NCBI GenBank assembly: GCA_017857595.1
Contig: JAFMCU010000004.1
Location: forward strand, 1-64,000
DNA: 64,000 nt
Source: Thermoprotei archaeon
GTDB lineage: Archaea; Thermoproteota; Thermoprotei; Gearchaeales; Gearchaeaceae
Reading direction: 5' to 3'
The notes beneath the pieces are model-generated. The model had not been told where the DNA came from. It ran no database searches and saw only the letters and a list, made by a program, of their open reading frames with translations. The translations under genes were made by a program, and so were the position numbers. Below, piece by piece: positions 38,890 through 50,007 of the stretch; positions within the stretch are counted from its first letter, which is position 1, and each line of letters starts with the position of its first letter.

Positions 38890-41784
38890 TTACTCTATTA
38901 AAATTCCTGGTTTAAAAGGTAAAGACTTTTTGGCTTTATTCAATGGATCATAAATATCCTTATCGTCTTCTCTATAAACTTCAACTATTAACTTTTGTCT
39001 ATTATAATGTTGTCTTAACTCTTCAATTGTTCTCTTGTCAATTTCTTCAGCATTAATTATGTTATCTCTCAATATTTTTTCTAAAGAGAAATAATATTTA
39101 AGTAAAGTATTAATGGCATCCTTTGTTTGAAAATTCTCCTTTTTATAGATAAGATTAAAAATTCTCTTTTGGTCTTCTCCTTTTAGAGCTAATTCATATA
39201 TTTCTTTTAAAATTTCATATTTCGTTTTTGAAGGTAAATATAAAAATATTTTCTCCGCTTTCTCTTTTTTTGAAATAATATTTTGAATATCATTTTGTAA
39301 GTTAATAAATAATATTTCTTTTGCTTCTTCCTTTTCATCTATTAGATTTTCATTATACTTTGGCCATTCAGAAAGTGAAATGAACCCAGATTTTCCTATT
39401 TTCTCCCACAATTCCTCGCAAATATGTGGTATTATAGGGGTAAGTAATTTTAGCCAGTTTTCTATGATATTCCTCAAAAGCTCTACATTAGGAGTTTCAG
39501 TTCTTTTCAAATACCACTTTATGTCTGACCAAATTTCATATAAAGCTACATTTGTTGCACTTCTTATTTTAAGCTCTTCAAAAAATTCAGTGACTTGTTT
39601 TATCCTTTTTTGAAATATACTTATTAGCCATTTATCCATGTTTGTTTTATTAGATAATATATTCATGTTAATCAGTCGCATTATGAAGGAGTAAAATGAA
39701 TTTAGTGTGTTTATTGTCTGCTTTAATCCAGACGAAGTCCACTCAACATCATCAAGTCCTTCCGCTGCTAAAGCTAAAAATAACCTTATTGTATCTGCCC
39801 CGTAATTTTCTACAGCTTCTTGTATTGAAATTATATTTCCTTCAGATTTAGATATCTTTTTACCCTCTATATTCATCAATCCGTTTACACCTATGGCCTT
39901 GGGCCATAAATCTTCTGGGAATAGTGCCACATGGTGGAATATAAAGAAAGTTAGATGATTGTTTATAAGTTCTTTAGCTGAGTTTCTTAAATCGACAGGA
40001 TACCAGTATAAAAATTCTTTTCTTATATTCAGTAACAAATTTCTATCTACATTGCATAATTTACTAATATAATCAATATCTCCTTTTCCTAAGAGAACAA
40101 AATCGAAAAATTTGTCTTTTAAATTATCTATATTTATTAATCCTAAATTGACATATTTGGAAATTATATAATATGACATGTATATTGTAGAATCACTCAA
40201 TGGTTCAATTATCCATGTACTATCCCATGGTAAATATGTCCCTAAACCTGATTTTCTTGTGCATGCCTTATCTTCTAACCATTCAATTATATCCAAAAAC
40301 ATTCTTTTAGCTTCAGTTGGATAAAATTTCATTTTCTCGACAGCCTTTTTAGCCAATGATTTCCATGTCGGATCAGAATATTTTAAAAACCATTGATCTT
40401 TAAAAATAGATACGATACATCTTGTACCACATCTACAAATTACGGGTTCTGGGGCATCATAAAGTTTATCCAATATTGATCGTTTAAGCAAATCTTCTAT
40501 AATCTTTTTCCTAGCTTCGCTAACTTGTATACCTGCATAGATTGAACAATTTTCCTTTAGCTTACCTCTTCTGAATTCTTCAGAGTATATATACTTTGTA
40601 GCTTCTTCTAATTTAGGATCATTTTGGTTTTCTATTTTCATTTTGACCACAATATCCTCAGCGGGTATTTCTGATAACCCCTCGGTACTAATTATTGAAA
40701 TAGGCTTTAATCTCTCGATTTCAATCGAATTTAGTTGAAACTCTTCCTGAATCTTTTTATCTTTTTTAATATCTATCAATGCAATATAGTCGTAAGGTGC
40801 ATGGGCTGGTACACTATACACCACACCTGTACCCAATTTAGGATCTATAAAATATGCTGGTAGAATTAATATCTCTCTATTATAAATTGGTTCTTGTGCT
40901 TTTTTACCTATAAAGTATGCACCTTGAAGATATTTTAATACTTCACAATCAAAATCTTGTTCCTTTAATTTAATTACCGTATCTTTAGATACAAACCAAA
41001 TCTCATTCTTAACTTTTACTTTTGCATATTGCTCATCAGATTTAATCCATAAATTAGTAACTCCGAAAATTGTTTCAGGTCTTAAAGTTGCAGCTACTAA
41101 GAATCCATCTTCAAACTTAAATTTCATAAGATAGAAAACTTCTGGAGAAACTCCTTCTCCTTTTAATCTATCATGATCCCCTGTTGGAGATTTATCATTT
41201 GGACACCAAATGACTGGATGTGTTCCTTTAATCACGTAACCCTTTTCTTTTAGTTTTCTATATTGCCATTGGACAAACGCACTATATTCTTTATTTAAAG
41301 AAGTTGTAACAAATTCTCTTCTCCAATCTACCGAATATCCCAGTTTCATTATAGCGGGTTTAGCTTTATCTGTGTAATATTTGGCAATGTATATTGGGTC
41401 TACAAATTTTTTTAAATCATCATCGGATATTTTATCAATTTTTTTTAATACATTTATTAGCTTTTTATCACCGTTAGCAATCCTTTTGGCAGTACCAGCT
41501 ATAGGTTCACCAGTCCAGTGCCAAGCCATTGGAAACAAAACATTGTAGCCTTGCATTCTTTTGAATCGGCTATAAAATTCACCTCTTGATGATGTATATG
41601 CAAATCCCACATGTAAATGCCCATTCATATAGGGGTAAGGAATAGTAATAAAAACCTTATTTTTACCCTCAATCGGTTCAGCCTCAAAAATTTTTGCATC
41701 TCTCCATCTATCTTGCCATTTCTTTTCTATTTCAAAAAAATTCATTTCTTGATTGCTCATATTAGCTAAATTTAAATTTTTCAA
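38890..41784 (-). CDS. leuS: Leucyl-tRNA synthetase (true start possibly the internal Met at 41760)
   Basis: PYPYMNGHLHVGFAYTSSRGEFYSRFKRMQGYNVLFPMAWHWTG; KISKSEGN (KMSKS-like). Confidence 0.95.
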   Translation of the reverse strand: MKNLNLANMSNQEMNFFEIEKKWQDRWRDAKIFEAEPIEGKNKVFITIPYPYMNGHLHVGFAYTSSRGEFYSRFKRMQGYNVLFPMAWHWTGEPIAGTAKRIANGDKKLINVLKKIDKISDDDLKKFVDPIYIAKYYTDKAKPAIMKLGYSVDWRREFVTTSLNKEYSAFVQWQYRKLKEKGYVIKGTHPVIWCPNDKSPTGDHDRLKGEGVSPEVFYLMKFKFEDGFLVAATLRPETIFGVTNLWIKSDEQYAKVKVKNEIWFVSKDTVIKLKEQDFDCEVLKYLQGAYFIGKKAQEPIYNREILILPAYFIDPKLGTGVVYSVPAHAPYDYIALIDIKKDKKIQEEFQLNSIEIERLKPISIISTEGLSEIPAEDIVVKMKIENQNDPKLEEATKYIYSEEFRRGKLKENCSIYAGIQVSEARKKIIEDLLKRSILDKLYDAPEPVICRCGTRCIVSIFKDQWFLKYSDPTWKSLAKKAVEKMKFYPTEAKRMFLDIIEWLEDKACTRKSGLGTYLPWDSTWIIEPLSDSTIYMSYYIISKYVNLGLINIDNLKDKFFDFVLLGKGDIDYISKLCNVDRNLLLNIRKEFLYWYPVDLRNSAKELINNHLTFFIFHHVALFPEDLWPKAIGVNGLMNIEGKKISKSEGNIISIQEAVENYGADTIRLFLALAAEGLDDVEWTSSGLKQTINTLNSFYSFIMRLINMNILSNKTNMDKWLISIFQKRIKQVTEFFEELKIRSATNVALYEIWSDIKWYLKRTETPNVELLRNIIENWLKLLTPIIPHICEELWEKIGKSGFISLSEWPKYNENLIDEKEEAKEILFINLQNDIQNIISKKEKAEKIFLYLPSKTKYEILKEIYELALKGEDQKRIFNLIYKKENFQTKDAINTLLKYYFSLEKILRDNIINAEEIDKRTIEELRQHYNRQKLIVEVYREDDKDIYDPLNKAKKSLPFKPGILIE

Positions 41785-44482
41785 TAATTTTTTCTATTGC
41801 AAGTTTTATTCCACCCTCGTCTGTTCCTACAATCCTAGCGAATTTTTCATCTCCACCGCCTTTTCCTTTAAGATATGTAGAAATCATCTTAGCTATTTCA
41901 TAAGCGTAAATCTTTTGCTTTATTAAATCCTGGCTAGCGAAAATAAAGCATTCAACTCTGTTATCTAACCTACTGAATAGTACTGCTAAAGAATTACTCT
42001 CTTTTTTTGTAATTAATTCTCCTATATTTATCATCTCTTTTTCTCCTAAACTTTGAAATTGACCAAAATAGACTTTAATTTTATTTAAGACGTATGGTTT
42101 GTTCTTTAAGTTATTATAGATTTCGTTAGCAATTCGTAAGCTTAATTTTTCATTTAGTTTTTTCAGTTTCTTGTTTTCTTCTAACAACTTGGTTATTCCT
42201 TCCAATAGTTTGTTGGTAGGAACATTTAACTTATTTGTGGCTAATAATATTTCTTTCTCTAATTTTCCAAAATATTCTACGGATTTAAACCCTGCAGTGT
42301 ATATAATCCTCTCAATACCGTCTTGTATTCTTTCCGTTCTTATGACTTTAATTATTCCTACTTCTCCTGTTGTTGAAACATGCGTCCCTCCGCAAGCTTG
42401 ATAATCATAATCACCTACGCTTACTATTCTGATAAATCTTCCATCAGGTACGCCGCCCTGATAAATATAATATCCGTATTTCTCTTCTGCTTCTTTTCTA
42501 TCCATAAATCTAGCCTTTACAGGAATATTTGATAACACTATTTTATTTGCTTCCTGTTCTATCTTCTTTAATTCTTCTTCATTAATCCTTTTATAATGAG
42601 TTATATCTAACCTGCCTTTTTCCTCATCTTTTTGAGCACCTGCCTGCCAAACGTGATTACCTAGTATTTTTCTAAGTGAATAAAGCATAATATGTGTAGC
42701 TGTATGATGTCTCATTATATCTAATCTTCGATTGAAATCAATCTTGCCGATTACTTCTTGTCCTTCAATACCACTGATTATCTTGTTAACTTTATGATAA
42801 ATAACATTATCAAATTTATAAACAGACAGAACATTCATTTCAAAATCGTTGTAAATAATTTTTCCAGTATCGTATATTTGTCCTCCTCCTTCAGGATAAA
42901 ATGCTGTTTTATCTAATATAATCCAATCTGGATATATTACCTTCAAAACTTTAGCTCTGAATGTATCAGTATATGGATTATCATAATATAATGGGTATGT
43001 CGGCTGTAAATCTTTTGTTATAGGCAGATCTACTTTTTTTATATCTTTTTTTACGCTAATTTCATGTTTTTCTACTATTTTAGAAAGGAAATCTTTAGGT
43101 ACGCTTATTTCAATATTATATTTTGCTGCCTTTTCAACTACATATTCTGGGCTAATTCCATGTGAATCGTATAAATTTATTAATTCATCTATATTAAATT
43201 TTTCATTTTTCTTAATTTTCTCCCTAATTAAATTATCTATCATTGTATCGGCTCTTTTAAGGAGTTGGTCGTATTTTTCTCTTTCAATATTGACAATTTC
43301 TATTATTCTATCCTTTTCTTTTACGAGGTGTGGAAAGCTTTTACTCCATAAACTTATTTGATCTTCTATGAGCTCTTCTAGTGTTATATCAATGTTTAGT
43401 AATTTCATTATCCTTAATAATTTTCTTATGACTAATCTACCAAGATATCCTTCTCCTACATTTGAAGGAACTATACCATCAGCTAACAAAAATGTTATGC
43501 ATTTGGAATGATCCAATAGAACATAGCTAGCTTCAAGCCTTTTTATTATTTCCCTTATTTCTTTTTCATTCGTATTTAATTCTTTACTTATGCTAAAAAT
43601 TGGATCTTTATCTTGTAAGTACAAAAGTGACTTTTTTGAGTGTATTTCACTTATATGATTAACTTCTTTATCCAGACCTAATTTTTTAAAAATTTTTTCA
43701 AGTAATTTATCATAGATTGCATGAAATGCTGAAGACTTACCTGATATAAACCAAGCATATCTTTCAAGACCATAACCAGTATCTACGATAAATAGAGGAA
43801 GATCTTTTAATGTTCCATTTACTATTTGATATTTCATAAAAACTAAAGTCGCAATTTCCAATCCCTTAGATGCTACTTCGAAACAAGGCCCAGCATTTCC
43901 ACCACCTTCCCACGCATCTTCAATGTAGCAGATACTTAAGGGATCTATGTTCAAAATTTTCGAGGAAAAATCTTGACAGTATTCAACAGTTTCATCTTTC
44001 CAATAAATTGTGTTATAAACTGTGTTAAATGAATGATGCGCCATCATCTCAAATATAGTTAGATGTCTACCCGCTGTTTTACCAACAAGATCAATATCCT
44101 TTAATCTAATACAAGGTTGAGAAAAAACTAGAGGATTAGCAGGTGGTGGAACTATTCCACTTGTAACAAAAGGTTGAAAAACAGCAATACTTGCTATTGT
44201 TAAATATATGTCATCCCTCCATCTAGCAACAACAGGTCTATAACTGATTTCTGTATGACTTTTTTCTTTAAAATAATTAATAAACAGATTTCTTACTTCA
44301 TTTAGATTAAAATTGGATATTTTTTCTCCTATAAAGCCATATTCAACACAAGGAGAACTTTGGCAATATTCAAAATCTTTATTAAGGGTCCAAAAATATC
44401 TTTTACAATTTTTACATTGCTTTCTAACGAAACCATTTTGAATAAAATATTTTAATTCATATTCGTCTTTGCTAAATTCCAT
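41762..44482 (-). CDS. alaS: Alanyl-tRNA synthetase
   Basis: RHHTATHIMLYSLRKILG editing-domain His; QACGGTHVSTTGEVG; archaeal N-terminal Zn/Cys region (CKNCKRYFWT). Confidence 0.96.
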   Translation of the reverse strand: MEFSKDEYELKYFIQNGFVRKQCKNCKRYFWTLNKDFEYCQSSPCVEYGFIGEKISNFNLNEVRNLFINYFKEKSHTEISYRPVVARWRDDIYLTIASIAVFQPFVTSGIVPPPANPLVFSQPCIRLKDIDLVGKTAGRHLTIFEMMAHHSFNTVYNTIYWKDETVEYCQDFSSKILNIDPLSICYIEDAWEGGGNAGPCFEVASKGLEIATLVFMKYQIVNGTLKDLPLFIVDTGYGLERYAWFISGKSSAFHAIYDKLLEKIFKKLGLDKEVNHISEIHSKKSLLYLQDKDPIFSISKELNTNEKEIREIIKRLEASYVLLDHSKCITFLLADGIVPSNVGEGYLGRLVIRKLLRIMKLLNIDITLEELIEDQISLWSKSFPHLVKEKDRIIEIVNIEREKYDQLLKRADTMIDNLIREKIKKNEKFNIDELINLYDSHGISPEYVVEKAAKYNIEISVPKDFLSKIVEKHEISVKKDIKKVDLPITKDLQPTYPLYYDNPYTDTFRAKVLKVIYPDWIILDKTAFYPEGGGQIYDTGKIIYNDFEMNVLSVYKFDNVIYHKVNKIISGIEGQEVIGKIDFNRRLDIMRHHTATHIMLYSLRKILGNHVWQAGAQKDEEKGRLDITHYKRINEEELKKIEQEANKIVLSNIPVKARFMDRKEAEEKYGYYIYQGGVPDGRFIRIVSVGDYDYQACGGTHVSTTGEVGIIKVIRTERIQDGIERIIYTAGFKSVEYFGKLEKEILLATNKLNVPTNKLLEGITKLLEENKKLKKLNEKLSLRIANEIYNNLKNKPYVLNKIKVYFGQFQSLGEKEMINIGELITKKESNSLAVLFSRLDNRVECFIFASQDLIKQKIYAYEIAKMISTYLKGKGGGDEKFARIVGTDEGGIKLAIEKIIEKFKFS

Positions 44483-44524
44483 TAATAAATAGTTAAATTA
44501 ATTCAATAAATGATATTTTTATCT

Positions 44525-44842
44525 TTACCCGAATAAAGCAGAAAGTCCTGCAGATAGCGTTTCCTCTGAGACTTCTTCTTCTTTCTTTTCTTCTTTCTTT
44601 TCTTCTTTCTTAGCTTCAGCAGGTGCTGTTGTTTGTTGAGGTGTAGCTGTAACAGCTGCTGGTAGTGCAGTTGCAGACTTTAATGTCTCTTCTATATTAA
44701 TTTCCTTTAAAGCAGCGGCAAACATTTTAAGTTTATTTTCATCATACGGTATACCTGCTGACTGAAAGATCTTGGTCAAATTATCTTCATTTATCTCCTT
44801 TTTTGCATAATGCAGCAATAAACCAGCATATACGTATTCCAT
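44525..44842 (-). CDS. rpl12: 50S ribosomal protein P1/L12
   Basis: [30 protein letters not shown]; charged hinge [22 protein letters not shown]-terminus. Confidence 0.96.
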   Translation of the reverse strand: MEYVYAGLLLHYAKKEINEDNLTKIFQSAGIPYDENKLKMFAAALKEINIEETLKSATALPAAVTATPQQTTAPAEAKKEEKKEEKKEEEVSEETLSAGLSALFG

Positions 44843-44893
44843 ATTTCTTTAAACTATATGTAACTTCCTAAATAAAAATATTTGCTTTTTAAT

Positions 44894-45760
44894 TTACTTA
44901 ACGTTAAGCTTATCTAATAGGTATTTGGCTAACATTTGCGCTTTAATCAAATTAAACGATAAACTTTCCTTTTCCGGTAATACCATATTTTGTAATAATT
45001 TTATTGAATTCATTTGTGCACTTAGTATCAACGCAGGCAATGTTTCCTTAACGGGTAATGCATTATTTAAAGCGATTTTTAAAGCGTTGTTATAAGCATC
45101 AATTATTTCTTTCCTTATTTCTTCTATATCTAATACTATTTTTTCTATTATGTTTTTTCCATCGAATGCGAACTTTAAATTTAAGGTTTTTGATATTGGC
45201 TTTATATTTAGTAAATTTAATAATTCTACTATTTCTTTAGTTATTTCTGTACCCTGTTTGGCTACTATAGTATCTTTAGCTATCCAAACTGAACCTTCTT
45301 CAATTTTAGTTGGTACCTTTAATTTACTAAACTTACTTAATATAGGTCCTGGTGTTAAGCCAGTGTTTCCTGCTGGAACAATAATATCTATAGGAGCTTT
45401 CATTCCAGGTTGTGCCGCTGAATATATCTTGTTTTTTTCTAGTATCAAATACAGCTCATATGGATTTATATTAGTAAAAATAAAGCAATTTTGATTTGTT
45501 AATAATTTATCGATTTTATCTCGTATTTGCTTTCCAAATTTTTTTTCTATTGCTATTTTAACTAAATTGTTTTTTGCAACTTTTAATATGCCATAATTTC
45601 TTACAATTTTTCTAATTTCTTGAATTTCACTACTTCTTAGACCAATTAAATCAGCAACTATTATATATTTGAAGTCATTAAGTAAGCGAATTATTTCATC
45701 TAACTGTTTAGATTTTTTTAATTTTGTAACTTTCTTTATGGCCTTGTATTTTAATGACAC
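44894..45760 (-). CDS. rplP0: 50S ribosomal protein P0/L10
   Basis: YIIVADLIGLRSSEIQEIRKIVR; AGNTGLTPGPILSKFSKLKVPTKIEEGSVWIAKDT. Confidence 0.94.
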   Translation of the reverse strand: MSLKYKAIKKVTKLKKSKQLDEIIRLLNDFKYIIVADLIGLRSSEIQEIRKIVRNYGILKVAKNNLVKIAIEKKFGKQIRDKIDKLLTNQNCFIFTNINPYELYLILEKNKIYSAAQPGMKAPIDIIVPAGNTGLTPGPILSKFSKLKVPTKIEEGSVWIAKDTIVAKQGTEITKEIVELLNLLNIKPISKTLNLKFAFDGKNIIEKIVLDIEEIRKEIIDAYNNALKIALNNALPVKETLPALILSAQMNSIKLLQNMVLPEKESLSFNLIKAQMLAKYLLDKLNVK

Positions 45761-45762
45761 TT

Positions 45763-46425
45763 TTATCTCACCCTAATAGGATTTGACATCGTTTTCTTTA
45801 TATACACACTTTTAATTCTTCCTTCACCAGCTAGCACTCTTTGTATTTCATTTATCACAAAAATAGCATTTTCTGCTAACTTCTTAGGATCATCTCCTTC
45901 TTTACCTATAGCACAACTTAAGGTTGGTTGATTCTTTATTCTAATTCTCACACTTTGTTTCAAGTCCTTTACCAAATTTGCTACATCGGTGTTTGGATGT
46001 AAAACTTGTGGCAATTTACCTTTTGCACCAAGATATTGGCCTAATAACTTTCCAACGACGGGCATCATTTCAGGTTGAGCTAGATAGAAATTATATTTTT
46101 TAGCTAATTTTTTCAATTCTCTTTTATTTCCTTGTAATTTATCCAGATCACTTTTTCTAATAACTGCATCAGCTCCAGCTTCTTCAGCTAATTTTGCTAC
46201 ATCTTTTTCGGCAAAAATACAAACTTTTGATTCTTTTGAAATCTTATTAGGTAATTTTAATATCAAATTCATTTTGTTGGCTACTTTTTTTAAATCTACA
46301 TCAGCTAAATTTACTATTATTTCATACGTTTGGTTGAATCTTCTCTTCTTTGATAACTCTAATTTAGAAATTGCACTAAGTATAGTATCTGAATCTGCTG
46401 ATAATTTTTGAATTGTTTTTGACAT
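45763..46425 (-). CDS. rpl1: 50S ribosomal protein L1
   Basis: Cluster position and L1 features: LLGQYLGAKGKLPQVL; NAIFVINEIQRVL; SVYIKKTMSNPIRV. Confidence 0.94.
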   Translation of the reverse strand: MSKTIQKLSADSDTILSAISKLELSKKRRFNQTYEIIVNLADVDLKKVANKMNLILKLPNKISKESKVCIFAEKDVAKLAEEAGADAVIRKSDLDKLQGNKRELKKLAKKYNFYLAQPEMMPVVGKLLGQYLGAKGKLPQVLHPNTDVANLVKDLKQSVRIRIKNQPTLSCAIGKEGDDPKKLAENAIFVINEIQRVLAGEGRIKSVYIKKTMSNPIRVR

Positions 46426-46427
46426 AA

Positions 46428-46916
46428 TTATATTTCTTTGAATAAATTATCGTATAAACCTTTATCTATTTCTTTTTGTACTTCTCTAGGATCCTTATTT
46501 TCAACTGTTATACCAAAGCTAACGCATGTACCTAATATTTCTTTAGTTGCCGCTTTAATATCCTTAGCTAAAAGATCTTTAATTTTCAATTTTGCTATCT
46601 TTATTACTTGTTGGAGCGTTAAATTTCCAACTTTTTGTTTTGATGGAGATGAAGAACCTTTCTCTATTTTTAATTCATTTAGAAGCAACGCGGCTGTTGA
46701 AGGCGTTCCTATTTCTATATCAAACTCTTTTGTTTCAGGATCAACTTTAACAGTTACAGGTACACGCATTCCTGCGAATTCTTTTGTAGCTTCATTTATC
46801 TTTTTAACAACATCCATCACATTTATACCTGAAGGTGTCAGTGCAGGACCTATAGGCGGTCCTCCTGTAGCTTTTCCTCCTTCTATAGTAAAATTAAATG
46901 ATTTTGATTTTGGCAT
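46428..46916 (-). CDS. rpl11: 50S ribosomal protein L11
   Basis: [36 protein letters not shown]. Confidence 0.96.
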   Translation of the reverse strand: MPKSKSFNFTIEGGKATGGPPIGPALTPSGINVMDVVKKINEATKEFAGMRVPVTVKVDPETKEFDIEIGTPSTAALLLNELKIEKGSSSPSKQKVGNLTLQQVIKIAKLKIKDLLAKDIKAATKEILGTCVSFGITVENKDPREVQKEIDKGLYDNLFKEI

Positions 46917-46933
46917 TTTATTTATTGTTATTA

Positions 46934-47413
46934 TTATTTCTTTATAACTTTAACATATTCAGCAGATAAATGAATTGGTATATTACTTACAGCATCTTTT
47001 AAAATTACCGTCACTTCATTTTTGCTCTTATCAACTTCAATTATTTCTGCTATATTACCTTTAAATGGACCAAAAATTATCTCTACTTCATAACCTTCTT
47101 TTAAGTCAGTTATTGCTTCTTTAGGAACTAATAAATGTTCTATTTCTTTGATATCTATCATGCCTTTTATTTGACCTTTAACATGTTTAAGCCCGTAAAA
47201 TAGCGATAATACGTCTCCCATATTTTTAGCTTCAACCATAACATAAGATTTTATTTCATCCAACACTAGTGCAGATACAACGCTCGTTTTATCAGCCACA
47301 GCTTTATATCTTTCATTTATTATGAAGGCCGTAGTATTTTCATAACCAGTAGTAACTTTAACTGCAAATATCTTAATTTCTGAACCTTTACCAGATTCTT
47401 TTTCTTGTTCCAT
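46934..47413 (-). CDS. spt5: Transcription elongation factor Spt5/NusG
   Basis: [51 protein letters not shown]. Confidence 0.92.
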   Translation of the reverse strand: MEQEKESGKGSEIKIFAVKVTTGYENTTAFIINERYKAVADKTSVVSALVLDEIKSYVMVEAKNMGDVLSLFYGLKHVKGQIKGMIDIKEIEHLLVPKEAITDLKEGYEVEIIFGPFKGNIAEIIEVDKSKNEVTVILKDAVSNIPIHLSAEYVKVIKK

Positions 47414-47663
47414 AGTAATATAATAATAATACTATTCCTATAACCACCGTAAATATTAATATTGCTATTTGAGGTACGCTTGAGATATTTATACTTTGAA
47501 GACCAAAACCTAATAGGCTTATTACAAAAGTATATGTTCCTACAATTAAAAACCCAACACCTACTATCTTAAACATTAAATTAAATTCTTCTTTTGTAGG
47601 TTTAATTGCTAGAGATAATATGTTACGAATTGAATTCCAAAGCGATTTTAATTTTTCTGACAA
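47388..47663 (-). CDS. secE: SecE/Sec61-gamma-like translocase subunit
   Basis: ILSLAIKPTKEEFNLMFKIVGVGFLIVGTYTFVISLLG; adjacent to spt5. Confidence 0.85.
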   Translation of the reverse strand: MSEKLKSLWNSIRNILSLAIKPTKEEFNLMFKIVGVGFLIVGTYTFVISLLGFGLQSINISSVPQIAILIFTVVIGIVLLLYYYGTRKRIW

Positions 47664-47704
47664 GTTAGCAATTAAAATTTAAGCTAGGATCTATTTAATA
47701 AACT

Positions 47705-48661
47705 TTATTTTAAGAGAGCAATTAAAATAGCTTTGCTTGTATGCAATCTATTTTCTGCTTGTTCGAATACTATAGAATTTTTACCATATACGACTCCTTC
47801 AGTAACTTCTTCTCCTAGATGCCATGGAGCACAATGCATAAAATATGCATTTGGATTTAATTCGAATATTTTTTCATTAACTTGATAATCCTTCAATTCT
47901 TTTAATCTAATTTCTTTTTCTGATTCCATTCCCATAGATACAAAGGTATCCGTATAAATAATATTGGCATCCAACATTGAATTCTTAATTTCTTCTGTGA
48001 CTCTAATCGAAGATCCTGATTTTTTAGCAATAATTTGGGCCTTTTCTAGAATTTGTGAGGTAGGTTGATATCTTTTGGGAGAAATAATTGTAATATTCGT
48101 TCCTAAAATAGCTGAACCTAGAAGTAGGCTTATCGCAACGTTGTTATTACCGTCGCCAATATATGAAATTTTTATACCTTCTAATTTACCAAATTTTTCA
48201 TATATAGTAAAAAAATCAGATAGAATCTGACATGGATGCTCCAAATCACTTAAAGCATTGATAACAGGCCCGTCAAAATAATTTGCAAATTCTTCCAAAT
48301 CACTATGTTTATAAACTCTTAAAATAGCTGCATCAAAGTATCTATTCAAAACACTAGCTGTATCTCTTATACTTTCACCCCTAGCTAATTGTAATTCATT
48401 CCAACTAAAATAATAAGATTGAGTACCTAATTCTTGTAAAGCTACCGAAAATGACGCTCTTGTTCTTGTTGAATGTTTCTGGAATATAAGTGCTACTTTT
48501 TTATCTACTAAATAATTAAAACTTTTTACTCCTATTTTACTAAGCGTTTTAATATATTCAGCTAGATTTACAATTGATAAGATTTCTTGTTTATTAAGAT
48601 CTGTAATTGAGAGTAGATCTCGTCCTCTCATCCCTTTTATGTTATTTATTATATTCTTCAT
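47705..48661 (-). CDS. argF: Ornithine carbamoyltransferase
   Basis: STRTRASFSVALQELG; LSDLEHPCQILSDF; YFMHCAPWHLGEEVTEGVV. Confidence 0.9.
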   Translation of the reverse strand: MKNIINNIKGMRGRDLLSITDLNKQEILSIVNLAEYIKTLSKIGVKSFNYLVDKKVALIFQKHSTRTRASFSVALQELGTQSYYFSWNELQLARGESIRDTASVLNRYFDAAILRVYKHSDLEEFANYFDGPVINALSDLEHPCQILSDFFTIYEKFGKLEGIKISYIGDGNNNVAISLLLGSAILGTNITIISPKRYQPTSQILEKAQIIAKKSGSSIRVTEEIKNSMLDANIIYTDTFVSMGMESEKEIRLKELKDYQVNEKIFELNPNAYFMHCAPWHLGEEVTEGVVYGKNSIVFEQAENRLHTSKAILIALLK

Positions 48662-49557
48662 TCTTCAATCAACTTATTAATTATCCAATCTTTATTTACT
48701 TGTATAAAGTCATTGTAATTTAATCCAGTACCTACGAACAATATTGGCTTTTTTGTGGAATAGATAAGGGTTAAAATTGTACCACCTCTTTCATCTGCGT
48801 CCGTTTTCGTCAATATATAACCTGTTATGTTTAGTTCTTTGTTAAAAATTTCAGCTTGATAATAAGCATCGTTCCCTGATAAGCTATCAACTACTAATAA
48901 TGTTGCATGTGGCTTTATTACTCTTACAAGCTTTTTCATTTCATCTAATAAATTTATATCTGTATCCATTCTACCTGCTGTATCAATTAAGACTACATCG
49001 AAATTGTTTTTATATGCATAAGCAACAGCGTCGTAAGCTACAGCTGTAGGTGACGCGCCATATTTGTGTTTTACCATTTCAACACCTAATAATTTAGCAT
49101 GGGTCTCTAGTTGCTCAATTGCACCAGCTCTGTACGTATCTGAACATGCAAGTAAGCATTTCATCTTATGTTTATTTTTAAGATAATAACATAATTTAGC
49201 AATTGATGTCGTTTTTCCAGTTCCATTAATACCTACGAAAAGAATTATATACGGCTTATTTTTTAAAATTTCATCCAATAAATTTTTATCTTCAATATCT
49301 CTTAGCAGAACTTTTAATGTTTCTTTATATAAAGCATTAATTATATTTTCAGCTTTATCAAATCTCCCTATTTTTTTAGCTATTAGTCTATTTTCAATTT
49401 CTTTTACTATCTTCTCAGCTACTTCTTCAGAAACATTATTTTCAACCAATTTTAATTCAAATTTCCAAAGTTCTTCCTTTAATTCATTTCCTGATAATTG
49501 AGTAGTTAAAATTTTCTCCTTTAACGATGAAAATGCTTTCTTTATACCAGAAAACAT
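48658..49557 (-). CDS. ftsY: Signal recognition particle receptor FtsY
   Basis: GINGTGKTTSIAKLCYYL; DTYRAGAIEQLETHAK; LIDTAGRMDTDINLL; TKTDADERGG. Confidence 0.96.
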   Translation of the reverse strand: MFSGIKKAFSSLKEKILTTQLSGNELKEELWKFELKLVENNVSEEVAEKIVKEIENRLIAKKIGRFDKAENIINALYKETLKVLLRDIEDKNLLDEILKNKPYIILFVGINGTGKTTSIAKLCYYLKNKHKMKCLLACSDTYRAGAIEQLETHAKLLGVEMVKHKYGASPTAVAYDAVAYAYKNNFDVVLIDTAGRMDTDINLLDEMKKLVRVIKPHATLLVVDSLSGNDAYYQAEIFNKELNITGYILTKTDADERGGTILTLIYSTKKPILFVGTGLNYNDFIQVNKDWIINKLIEE

Positions 49558-50007
49558 TTATTCTTTACTTTCAGTTAATTTGGCAAGTTCTGCTTCTAAT
49601 CTAGAGACTATTAAACTTAATTCTCTAATAACTTTGCTAGTATTTTCCAAAGATTCAGTTATTTTTTGTTTTCTTCGATTTAGAAAATTAGTAGCTTGTT
49701 CAAGAGTATATTCAACAAATATTTTTGCGCCAATATTCAGCAATATTTTATTATCTTTATTGAGATTAACCTTTAAATAGGATCCACTACCTAACGATGT
49801 ATAAAGCTCTGTTTGACTTTCTCGAATTTTATATAGCTCGTTTAGAGAAGTTAACGTTGCATCAACTTCATTCAACAATGCTGTTATCGCAGTAAATTCA
49901 TTTTGATAATTATCTAAAAGTTGCTTATAATATTCATATTCTAAAACTTTTCTATTTATTTCCTTCTCTTTGCTGCTCATTTTCTTTAACTTCTTTAATA
50001 TATTCAA
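49558..50007 (-). CDS. pfdA: Prefoldin alpha subunit
   Basis: Coiled-coil ORF with LGSGSYLKVNLNKDNKILLNIGAKIFVEYTLEQA; canonical cluster position. Confidence 0.88.
   Translation of the reverse strand: MNILKKLKKMSSKEKEINRKVLEYEYYKQLLDNYQNEFTAITALLNEVDATLTSLNELYKIRESQTELYTSLGSGSYLKVNLNKDNKILLNIGAKIFVEYTLEQATNFLNRRKQKITESLENTSKVIRELSLIVSRLEAELAKLTESKE

Noticed and set aside
44550-44625. Low-complexity tcttctttcttttcttc repeat
   Set aside because: Encodes the normal charged hinge ([11 protein letters not shown]) of archaeal P1/L12.
46438-46947. 169-aa + strand ORF antisense to rpl11 (and similar antisense ORFs at 4779, 6349, 7290, 8879, 11031, 12462, 22702, 42171, 45150, 50410)
   Set aside because: They lie opposite strongly supported CDSs and have hydrophobic or Ser/Asn-biased composition expected from complement frames; no family recognised.
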